A stretch of DNA of 64,000 nucleotides from Cystobasidium ongulense (Eukaryota > Basidiomycota > Cystobasidiomycetes > Cystobasidiales > Cystobasidiaceae). Below the pieces are notes generated by a model. It searched no databases and was not told the DNA's origin. It saw only the letters and a program-made list of their open reading frames with translations. Positions within the stretch are counted from its first letter, which is position 1, and the number at the start of each line of letters is the position of its first letter. Both the position numbers and the translations under genes were made by a program. Shown one piece after another: positions 22,571 through 33,200 of the stretch. The DNA lies in contig BQUP01000009.1 in NCBI GenBank assembly GCA_022835595.1, forward strand, positions 248,001-312,000. The letters run 5' to 3'.

Positions 22571-24311
22571 TCAGAGTGTGTTGATTCACTCGGAGTGTGT
22601 CCCTCTATGGTGAGGGTGTTTTGTGCTCTTCTACACCTCCAAGGTGTCGTTGAGGCGGAGCTCTGTTTGAGGGGAGATGCTCGAGCAGAGCATGCAGGGA
22701 AGGGTGGAAGGGGCTTCCTATGCGTGGAGAGATACACACTGTGCAGAGTGTGAAGTACCTGTCCAGCGCGCGAGGCTCGATGTAGGCGGGATGGGTTGTG
22801 TTTGAACTGGGCTTTATCGATGCAGCCCAGTTAGCCGTCCTTGTCGGATGCGCAGCAGTTTCCAGAGACCTGCAAGAGCGATGTGAGCTGGTGTGCGTTG
22901 GATGTTGTACAGTCAGACCGTACAATTGCAATCAATGCTCCCAGGATTCCAGCGTGTCGGCGGCTGTGGGATCCGTTCCAAACGTCAGTTGAACCGCCCT
23001 TCAGCGGATTGACAATGATAGCTCCAACTCACGACGAGGTGCCTCTCATCGACTGGCGGGACAGTAGTGGTGCTTGCGTGGTGTCGGTGTATACAACCAT
23101 AGATTGGTGCGGTGTGCGGTGTGCGCGGGCGGGTGGGGGAGAGCAAAGAAAGAAAGTCGTTCAAGCGAATCAATCGCCTGGTCGAGGTTGAAGTTTTCGA
23201 ATTCAAACGCAACAATCGTGGCTGTGACTTGGTTCGACTGGATTGCAACTGCGGCTACTCGTACAGCTACGGCTACACTCTGCCTCGTCCACGTACCGCT
23301 GCCATGCTCGACACCACACCGCCTAGTGGCCCTCTGCCTGACTCGTCGCGTGCAGCTTTGTAAACTGAGCGCATGCCTTTCGACACGATGCAAGGTCGAA
23401 GCCATACACTCTGAGGGAACCACGACTGCCGGAGCTAGAATACATGACACAACAAGCGGCCGCAATACACTATGCGTCCGTCTATCACGAGAGGAGAGCA
23501 GGAGCATATGCTGACCTGCGAGACGATGGGCGATGTTTGCATGTGAACCGCACGACCTCCGCTGCTGTACACACTCCGGCGCTGCAAGCGAGTGTACAGC
23601 AGAATCGTCCTGCGCTCCCGCTGCCTTTTATCCTCTCTCTCGCGTGCGCACCACTCACTTCCTGCAGCCAACCTAGTCATGTTTAACGATTTAGGATACC
23701 GAGTGTCTGACCTGACGCTGTCTTGCACTGTGCGGCCTTGTAGCATGCCTTATTCTTAGACGCCTACCTGCCCACAGCGTGGCCTGCTCTGCAGTGGGCA
23801 TAATGCATCCAGTCGACCTTCGAGCGCACCTGTAGGCAAGCTTCCCGATTATCTTTCAGACCTCAGATGGACTTTGAGCGTGCAGAATACTTATGCGACA
23901 GAGAAAAACATACAGGAGCTCAACAAAATTCGATGATGACAGTTGTGTTCTAGTAAGCAGAGTTCGCATGTTACTTGTCATATCATGAGCATAGCATCTA
24001 GCTTTAATTCTTGTGCGCAGCGCCAATCCAATAGGTCAACCGTGTAAAGTAATTGCATTCTGCTGCAACAATTTGAATTATTGTCTCACCGTGACTATCG
24101 ACAGATTTGCTTCACTGTGACTTCCTTCTGCACAATGTAGAAACAGAGTCGTCCTGCTTTGTCAGCGGGTGGCGGCGGTTGCTTTCAAATATGCCAAATG
24201 GCACAGCTCTATAGTCCGCGTTCTTGCTTGACCTTGGGTCAATCCAATTCAGCAGGAATATTCAGCCTGCTTGTATCTACACCAATCTCGTCAACCGCAC
24301 CACCTGTCAAG
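22571..24311. other. Long divergent intergenic region
   Basis: 1741 bp between divergent starts. Overlapping open frames on both strands (for example 23074-23514 plus and 23046-23507 minus) show no domain and no splice logic. Contains an inverted repeat at 23562-23602, listed separately. Presumed promoters and 5' UTRs. Confidence 0.45.
23562..23602. repeat. Short inverted repeat, potential hairpin
   Basis: Left arm CTGCTGTACACACTC and right arm GAGTGTACAGCAG are reverse complements apart from a 2-nt bulge, separated by about 14 nt. It could be a dyad operator for one of the divergent genes or chance. Confidence 0.5.
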
Positions 24312-25883
24312 ATGTCCGAAGCTGCAGAGTTCGGCTTTACCTGCGTTACTTGTCAGCTACAGTTCCAGAGTGCAGCGCTCCAGCGAGAGCATTTCACCAA
24401 GAGCGACCTCCACCGCTACAATGCGAAGCGCAAGGTAGCAGATCTGCAACCCATCACAGCCGAAGTATTCAATGAGAAGATCGCACAGCGTCAGCACCAG
24501 CTCACAATCGAGCAAGAAGCGCAAAAGCAGTCGTGCAAAGCCTGCGTCAAGAAATTCAACTCGAAGAATGCGTATGATGATCATTTGAACAGCAAGAAGC
24601 ATAGGGAGAATGTACTCAAAGCAGTCAAGAACATGTCTGTGGAGGATTTGATGGGCAAGACTCCTTCTGGCGAATCTTCTGATGAGGTCGTTGCGGATGG
24701 AGATGATGCTGCTCAAGCGGTTGCAGAGTCGCCACTCGATGCTGCGACATCATCATCAGCAGCAGCACCATCAGCCGAAGACACCGAAATGACTGCATCC
24801 ACTTCGAAAGCGCAAGCCACCATGCCTCAAATCGAACCCAACTCCTGCCTTTTCTGCCCCCGATCCTTCGACTCGCTTGAGATCAACCTCAAGCACATGG
24901 CGAACAACCATGCCTTTTATATTCCAGATGCGCAATACTGCGTCGACATCCCTGGTCTACTCCAGCAATTAGGTGAAGACATTGCTTTAGGAAACATCTG
25001 CATATTCTGCGGTCATGGTTTCGGAGGATTCGTTAAAGGCGCAGAAAGTGATGCCGAGCTGGTCAAGCGAGCCCATCGTGGTTTACATGCTGTTCGCAAG
25101 CATATGGTCGACAAGATACATTGCCGCATACCCTGGGACACAGACGATCAAAGACTAGAATACTCTGATCATTACGATTTCAGAAGCACATGGGGAGCCG
25201 CTGGCAGTGATGACGAGGAAATGGAAGTTGAAGCTGGTACCGCCGCCGAGTGGGAGGATGAGGATGGTTCAGACATCGATGAAACCGATGAAGTCGTCAT
25301 GGATTACTCTGCTATCCGCAAGAAGACACGCACGCAAGGCGACGATCAACTTGAGACTCGCTTACAACAAGGCGAGAGCGAGTATGAATTGGTCCTACCT
25401 TCGGGCGCGCGCATAGGTCATAGAGCATTGAAGGGCATCTACAAAGCCAACGTTATGCGTAAGTTTCCGGTTGTTTTGCCTGTCTGCTTAATATTCGGAC
25501 GCTTGCTGACAATCACCCTCAAAAACAGCATACCTAGATGTTGCAGAACCCCGGGACAAGATAGCCCGCATCGCAGCAGCCATGACAGCGAAAGCAGCAC
25601 GTCGCGAAGAGCATCATTCAGCGCTTGTACCACGCAAGGATGGTTCCAGTCTAGAAATGGTGGTCGCTCGCAATGCAGGAGAAGCAAGACACGCAAAGAG
25701 AGATACAAAACTTGTTTCTCAACAACGAAAGTGGGACAGGCATGCTTTGAAAGTGGGAATGGTTCACAACAGTCAAAAGCATGTAAGTAACAGGCAGCCC
25801 ACCATGTCTGAAAAGAGTCAACTAGGTAATTTACTGACGATAAACTTTGACCTTCTCAGTACCGAGATTTCTTATTGCAGTAA
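24312..25883 (+). CDS. REI1: Pre-60S cytoplasmic maturation factor, Rei1/Reh1 family
   Basis: Zinc-finger factor that acts on late pre-60S ribosomal particles, helping Arx1/Alb1 release and checking the peptide exit tunnel. Three exons: 24312-25458, 25529-25782, 25860-25883, giving 474 residues. Four C2H2 units are visible: FTCVTCQLQFQSAALQREHF with DLHRYNAKRK, CKACVKKFNSKNAYDDHLNS, CLFCPRSFDSLEINLKHMAN, and CIFCGHGFGGF with a delayed His pair. Asp/Glu-rich linkers follow. The last exon codes only YRDFLLQ, which matches the family's conserved C-terminus NNQKHYRDPLLQ that enters the exit tunnel. Start chosen at MSEAAEFGF; it lies seven residues before the first zinc finger. Rei1 and Reh1 are not separable here. 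Confidence 0.92.
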
Positions 25884-26161
25884 ATCGATTATTGCCAGGC
25901 ATTTACACGTCATGTTTTTCTGTTTCTTTGTTCTGTCCCACTCGTGTAGCAGTCCTAGCGAACTTATTTACATCAGGGATGCTCATTGTGGTTTGGGATC
26001 GCGAAATATGATCCGATTGCCGACAGTATGCTACATGTCCATAGGATGTGACAGCTGAGACAAGGGAATCGTAGAGAACAGATACAGACTATAAGATACA
26101 AGAGTCAATGCTGCTATGAACGAACATTTCTACTGCAAACACACTTCCTTCTGCAAAGGAC

Positions 26162-28114
26162 TCAAATATCCATTTCAAGCTCATCCCAGACCGTCTCAAA
26201 GTCGATAAAGCTCTGTAGCTGATTTCGCTCACGCGCTGAGCGTGCTGTTCTGCTAACCTTGTGCTTCTGACAAGTGACATGTAATGCAGGCTTGTCTAGT
26301 ACCCTGCCAACCTGATCTCCGCTCACTTCTTGACAACTGTGCTTTGGGCGGAAGCTCTCGTCGTGGGTATTGACCGATGCTTCAGCGTTACGACCTAGAG
26401 CACTTTCATCGTCTGTATGTTCCTGCGATGCTAAAGCCGCTGGCATATTGATGATGCACTCAACTGCGTATCGGCCTTCTTCAGCCGATGACGTTGGCAA
26501 AGTTGGCTTGACACGTCTTGCAGAAGGGTTGTGCTTTCTGTGGGACAAGTCAATGCCGGTAGGTTGGATCCTAGACTTTGAAGCACTAGCCATTGTTATT
26601 GCTACTGCTGGTGTCAGGACACCAGAGAGTGGTGAAGAAGTTGGCGAAAAGGCAGAACCTGATCTCTTCCGGCCTGAAATGCTTTCTTTATTGCTCGCGT
26701 AGGAGTTCCCGAGGTCAATTTCTCCTCCAATTTGAATGCAGGCTGTTATTCCAGACGCCTGTACTACACTAGCAGGCGCATCTGTCTCGACTAGCGCGAT
26801 GTCCCCGAACAAAGCTGCTAAGCCATCGAGATACTTATCGTAAGGGGTGAGCTTATTAGTCGGCAAGCCATGAGAGCTCTTCGTCTTTCTTGAGTAGTGC
26901 GAGTTTGATAGGTGCCGAGATCGCTCCAATTCCTTCTGATGCTGCTTCTCTCTCTTCCATTCTTTCCGAATACGTCGTCGAAGAGCATATTGAGCTTGCT
27001 CCGTCTCGCTAAATTCGATAGGTAGTGGCTTATCGGGTGTTCTACTGCCGCCAGTGCTTGTTGAGCTTCCGATGTGCATGGATACAGCCGATGAGGAGAG
27101 CGGTGATTGCGATTGATCCCGTTCGGGTATGGAGATGCTTGCGGTCGTTTGAGTGATGCATTGGTGGCTGCTTGACGTCGAAGAAGGCGGAGAGGGCGAA
27201 TGGGACAGGCCTGGAATCTCATTTGCTGGCGGTGTAGTGGAAGTGTATGATGGAGTCGAAGTCCAGGATGGGGGTAAAGCTGTGCCGGAAGCAGGTGACT
27301 TTTCGTCATCGGAAGTCAAGGAAGTCCCTGCATTCGCTTCAACATTAGGTGAATCGAGTTTCTGATACTCTAGCCAGTGTTCGCGCTCGCGTTTGAGTGT
27401 ACGTCTGTCTTTCTTGGTTAGTCTTCTCTTGTTGATATAAGCAGGAGGACGCGATATCCGCAGTTCGGTATCAGGCATTGTAAATAATAGCGGACGATGC
27501 TGTATTGGAGGAACTTGGTCTATCGGAACTTCCTTGACACCTTCAGCTGATACTTGCATGCGGCGGACGATCTTGACTGTAGCTCCTAACCCATCTGCCA
27601 TTCGATGTAAGGTGTTTATCGAGGCGTCGATCTCCTCGACGCTCATTCCGAGCAGTAGCCCATTATCACAGACTCCAAGTTCGTATATTGCTTCCTATCA
27701 GTCGTGATCAAGCGGTATGAAAAGGTCCAAACACAGGGGAAGAATGAGTCAATGAAAGCTGTTCTCGAGTCATTTTCAAGGACGATAGCCTTACGCCGCC
27801 GCCTTCGAGAAGTCGCCATTTGAGCTGAGAAGTGAGACGTGCGAGCCTGTCAATACTCGGATGTGCTGGGAGGCGAAGCTTGTACTCGATGTGGCCGGAA
27901 AGGTCTTCTTCTGGGATCAGCGAGTGGTGCTGACAGCCGCCGCCGGCTGTGGCGTTGATAGCTGGAGTCTTGTCGCCAGTGGGCGTCAGAAGACGCGAGT
28001 CCCAGGGCTGTCAGGATGCCATACTGTGCTGTCAGCTGATGCAAACCATATGAATAAGTGCACTCAGCTTACGGAAGGCTGTCTAGGTGACTCGGACGTC
28101 GATTCTCCGAACAT
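26162..28114 (-). CDS. Protein with GTPBP1-type N-terminal motif but no GTPase domain
   Basis: Three exons, 28073-28114, 27795-28007, 26162-27694, giving 595 residues. Residues about 60-130 read LKWRLLEGGGEAIYELGVCD then GLLLGMSVEEIDASINTLHR and MADGLGATVKIVRR. This matches the region preceding the GTPase domain of GTPBP1/GTPBP2 (EGxGEAxYELGV...ASxxTLxxMAxxLGA). No G1 (GxxxxGKS), DxxG or NKxD motif follows. Instead come a basic segment (YINKRRLTKKDRRTLKRERE), long Ser/Thr/Pro-rich stretches, and an ordered patch (YLDGLAALFGDIALVETDAP). The C-terminus is FIDFETVWDELEMDI. The function cannot be stated; it may be a diverged translation-linked protein. Confidence 0.72.
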
Positions 28115-28394
28115 GGTGGTACCGCAGGCAAGCGCGAGGACGGAGTGGTGGGAACTAAGCTGGTAATGAGGTTAGTTTCGTATCCGAATGATCATCTTGA
28201 AGGTGTCGAGTTTCAGTGCACAAGGTTGTTGGAAGACAAAGAAAAGGCAGGAAAGTGCCTTCGAGCTCCTCCATCTTCCCGATCACCTCCATGCATACGG
28301 CGCTTTGCTCTACACGACTCCAGCATCCTGTTGTGGTGTTATACCTGCCAGTCTTGCAGCGTTCTCGCACTCTGCTCCTCGATGTACCGCTGAG
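28115..28394. other. Divergent promoter region
   Basis: 280 bp between divergent starts of the GTPBP1-N-like gene and the tyrosine phosphatase. No other feature seen. Confidence 0.4.
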
Positions 28395-29750
28395 ATGGCA
28401 TCCCATAGTCTACCCGCGCCGCTCGCCGCCTTTCAAGCTTCGGCACCATATAGATCCCAAGTACAAGAGATCCTGTCACGAAGGGAAGCTCAGAGGCAGA
28501 CAGTTGCCTTCAGTGACCCAAAGAAGCTGGCAAAGATCCCTTTCAATGTTTTATCTCAAGAGGCTCGTAACGCTTTCAAAGCTAATCATGCAATGTATGA
28601 GCTGAACACAATGCGCAATCGGTATGTATGCACAGCAGACACGCGGCTGGCCAGCCGGAATACTAACGATCCTGTGCTCCTTTCCTGATTCATTAGATAT
28701 TCTGACATTGTCCCATACGATGCGACACGCGTGGTGCTGGGGCAGCGTCCAGCAGAACAGTCATACATTAATGCAAGCTGGATAAAGGAGCCCGTCTCTT
28801 CCCCACGTCACTGGATAGCAAGTCAGGCTCCAACAGATGAAACTGTTCACGACTTTCTGTCACTGTTCCTGCAAGCTCCAAGAGATGCTGCAAGTACCAT
28901 CTTGCCAAAATCGCCACCTAAGGTCATATTGATGCTAACAGCATGCCGGGAGAGCGGTCGTCAGAAGTCAGCAAGATACTGGCCAGACTCTGTCGGACAA
29001 AGCATCGAGTTCGAACAATACATCCCAAGCCTTGTCGAGCAACCCGTCTCGAATTACCAACGGCCGGAAGTGAGATGGCAACAAGGTCCTCTATCCCCCA
29101 TAGCCGTCACTTTCGTTTCCTCCAAACCTTCATCCGAACAGGATGAAAAGCAGCATAGAGGGTGGAGAACGAACGAGCTACTTCTAGCTAGTAATAAAGC
29201 CGAGGTCACGATTTATCAAGTCGAATATTTGGGATGGCAAGACCACGGCGTGCCAGACTCACCTCACGAGGTTCTGCAACTCCTGGAACACATCGATTCG
29301 CTTCTAAAATTCACCGGGCAGGATGGAGCACCTGGTACGCTCGTCACGCATTGTTCTGCTGGTGTCGGCCGAACTGGATCTTTCATCGCAATAGCCTGGT
29401 TGGCTAGACTGCTGGAGGAAATTAAGCAATCAAGTTACAGCAGTATCTCAGCTCTAGAAAAGTGCGCTCAAAAGTCACCTTTGGGGCCTTTACCCCCTCC
29501 ATCATCTGCAACTTCTAGTACTCGCGCGACACATCGATCAGGTGGTCTTCTCCCCTCTTTCCTGCACAAGGACGACAAGCAGCAATTTAATACTACAAAC
29601 ACATCACATGGTGAAACAAACAAGTTTGACTTTGTCATGGCTACCATCGACAACCTCAGAGATCAACGTACTACCATGGTACAAACGCCTAAACAGGTTG
29701 AGTTCGTCTACGAAGTCGCCAAGGTCTGGTGGGAGGAAAATGCCAGATAG
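28395..29750 (+). CDS. Protein tyrosine phosphatase
   Basis: Classical PTP domain protein of 426 residues from two exons, 28395-28621 and 28697-29750. Motifs in order: NRYSDIVPYDATRVVL at the substrate-recognition loop, YINASWI, WIASQAPT, then YLGWQDHGVPDSP as the WPD-type loop with Gln in place of Pro (catalytic Asp kept). The signature loop VTHCSAGVGRTGSF has Cys and Arg intact near residue 295. The Q-loop region DNLRDQRTTMVQTPKQVEF is near the end. About 75 low-complexity Ser/Pro residues are inserted between the signature and the Q loop. Yeast Ptp1-like enzymes act on phosphotyrosine in MAPK or cell-cycle signalling; the target here is unknown. Confidence 0.9.
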
Positions 29751-30221
29751 ATAGAAAATTATATTGGGTATGCAACGACCTACAGACTTCGAGAATGCGC
29801 ACCGATGCGGCGGGTTCTTGTCAGGTTCCTAATTTGAAGGGCCTGTCAGGTAGTTTATATTACCGATTCCTTGGAAGCATCTGCCCGAATCGATCTATGA
29901 TGCTGTTAGCTCCCATCTCGAGCTGGCAAGCAATGTTCTCCGGAATTGGGTACCAAATACTTCAAGAGCGGATACCGGTGCACGCGCTAACAAGTTGGAC
30001 TGCACGCCAACTGGCTCACCGATTGCAGTATTACGATGATACAACATTACATATTGTCTTTCGAATGCGGCTATATGTGGACAAGTGGAAATATTCGGGT
30101 AAATGAGAGTCTAAGTTGTAAGAAGGAAGGGATAGAATTATTTTACATATCTCATGTAGCACGAACCCGCCCTTATTTTGATATGTGAAAAGTTTGATGC
30201 AAGCTAGGCTGGGAATGCAAT
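29751..30221. other. Convergent intergenic region
   Basis: 471 bp between convergent stops. Presumed 3' UTRs; no gene seen. Confidence 0.4.
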
Positions 30222-33200
30222 TCATCTTGATTCATTAATGTACATGTGTGGAGTCGTTGAAGCATTCTGAGATGAGAAAGGGTCATCGCTGCCACGATGT
30301 GAGAGAAGGCTCTCATCTGTGGGAGGATCCACTGACAGCTGCCTCATTGCGGGTGAGAAGCTCACAGGCGAGGTATTTTGATATTGCTGAACCTCTTGTT
30401 GAGCCGGTGTTGCACCCGACCGCGGGGATCTGAGTGGGCTGCCTGTATGCGTGCCCGTAGACAACGGAGATGCATAACTTCGAGAAGGAGTTTGCCGCGA
30501 TGTATCGCCTGTCTCGAGCCTCGTGCGATCTGCACGGGGTGAATCAGACTCTGTCTGTTCTGGCAGTGTCGAGATGGTGTTCGAATGCTTCTTGCGACGC
30601 AATGTGCTTGGACTTCGCATACTTGGCATCGTAAGTTGGACAGGACCAAGTTTGATGCTGTGCGATCGCTTTCTTCTGGGAGCTGCATCCAAGCCAGCTA
30701 ACGAGGTTGGGCGACTGTTGGTTGATCGACGTGGATACGGGTCCTCGTCAAAAGCGAAGCCTCTGCTTGATACGGGTACAAGTCCAGTAGACATATCGGT
30801 CATTCGACGACCTTGTTGAGCCAGAGTCTGCATGGGCAGACCATTGTGCCCCGTTGGCGGATAATCGTCGTGGGACACATACTTTTGACGTTCACGAGCA
30901 GCCGGTAGCATTGGATCGTTTGCAAAGTCGTGATTTGGATCCACCTTTGAGACGTATGCCAGGATGTCGATATCGGTAGCGCGATAGAGGGAATTCCAGT
31001 AGCGCATAAAGTATTTCGGTAAAAGAGAGACGAAGAAGCAGAACAGCATTCCAAACCAGAAATATGCAGAGCTCCAAAGGAAGTAGTTGAGACCATAAAA
31101 GGTTGTCCAGATCCAGCCGGGTTTGATAGCAGCGTACACCGCAGTGTAGCATAGAATGAGGACCGGGCCGACCAGGATGCTGGCCAATACCCACCAATTC
31201 CAGGCGTGCGTGTTCAGTCCATTATAGACGTTGGCGTTGATGACCGCAATGATACACATGACAGTTGAGAATTCGTAGATGTATACCTCGTATCCATCTG
31301 ATCGGGCTGTTGTCGTATCGTAGGCATAAAGAAGGAAGAAGTAGCAGACTCCCGAAGCGTAGATGCCGTCTATCATGTAGATGCAGAATCGCTTGAGGCC
31401 GAACCACTTGTTTTCAATGCCGTAGCGATAGACTTCGGGAACTTGCATTATAACGTGCTGGTCCATGGTACGGTCGAAGATGCCCATTGCTAATACCGGC
31501 AGCAACGTCCAGAACACATTCCAAAAGAGTAGGAGAGTGTATTCGTAGACTGTAGTCGTAGAAAAGGCGCAGTAGAATTGGAAGAAGAAAAGGATGCCGA
31601 TACCGATAATTTCCTTGTAAAAGAAATTACAGATCATTCTGTGGGAGAAACCAAAAGGTGTTAGGATTTTACAGGAAAGGGCGAAATGACCAAGCTGATG
31701 GCTATCGCTCACTCTGAATTCCTCATATAAGACCAGTGACCGTGAATGAAAAGCAATCGGCAGAGGAAGCGGAATTGTGCGATAGCATAATCGGAGGAGT
31801 TGACAGCTTGAAGACCTTCTTCACCCGCAACACCGACACCAACGTCGGCAGCTTGAATCATCGAGACATCGTTTGCACCATCGCCAATAGCCAAGCACAT
31901 TGCACCCAGGCCCTCCTTAACAAGCTTGACGATCAAAGCCTTTTGCAAAGGTGAGACACGGCAGCAGATAACAGCCTTGCATCGAGTCGCCAGATCTAAA
32001 AGGAGTTCCTTGGTGAAGTCTTCTGCAAAAGCGTGTTGCAGCGATGAACCATCAATGACGAGGCCGAAACCGCCAGGCTTTCTGCCGTTGTCCTCATCAA
32101 TGAACTCTGACATGCCAGAAGCGAACGAGTTTCTTCTATGCAGGGAGTTTCTGTTTCTTCGACTGGAAGTTCTTCGCAAGTGTAGACTAGGCCGGCTTTT
32201 CGTCCGCTCCAGGCCAGGAGGTTGATAAACGGCATTTTCGACTTCATTTTGAGCATCGAAGAAATTGACAAGCGCACTCTTGATTTGATCGTATGTCGAT
32301 TTTGGTGTTCCATATTCCCCACCGCGGACGATTATAAGATTCATGTCTCGCGCTAGAAGGTTCGAGCTCATACCGATCGCGATGGCAGTTTCAAGCTTGT
32401 CTCCTGTCGCAACCCAGACCTACCAAAACGGAGGCTTTAGCTTGCAATCAGCAGGAGGCAGAATTGTGCTTCAGACTTACCTTGATACCCGCCCGCTTTA
32501 AATCCGCAATTGCCTCTGGTACGCCATCTTGGAGCTTGTCTTCGATAGCAGTCGCGCCGAGCAGATGAAGATCGCCTTCGATTTCAGCAGAGACTTTCTC
32601 AATTGCATCATCTCGACCATCGATAAGTACGGTCGCGGCATGGAATTTCCTCGACCAGGCTTCATAATCTTCTTCTTGAAGATACTTGTAAGCCAAGGTG
32701 AGTGTACGCAAGCCTGTTGTAGACCATGTGTTAGCTTCTCAGATGACGAAGGTATAAAGGTGTAGCGCGGCTTACCTTCACTAGCAAAATCTTCGAGATG
32801 AGTATCCGTCTTCTTCTTAAATTCGTCGTCGCCTGGCACAAGTCGTTCGAAAATGACATTATCTGCGCCCTTTGCGAATAGAATAATACGTTTATCGTCA
32901 CTATCAAGGGGTCTAAGAAGGACGCTCATTCTCTTCCTAGCACTGGAGAATTCCAGAGTCTGCAAAAGTTCAAATTTCTTGATGCTATCTGAGCCTGGAA
33001 TTTGAAGCTTGAGAATTTCTCTGTCGCGGCCTCGGAAGACAAATCCGACATCTGCAGCGGCTTGCACAAGGGCAGCCTCGTCAGGTGACTGAGCTTTGTA
33101 TTCAATGAGACCCTCTCCATCTTCTGCAGCGAGAACAGTATGGCATAAACCGAGATTATGGAAAAACATGTTGATGCGTTCAGCTTGTGCACCTCCTGCT

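Noticed and set aside
23046-23514. Pair of opposed ~150-codon frames in the divergent spacer
   Set aside because: Both strands are open over the same bases and neither shows domains or introns.
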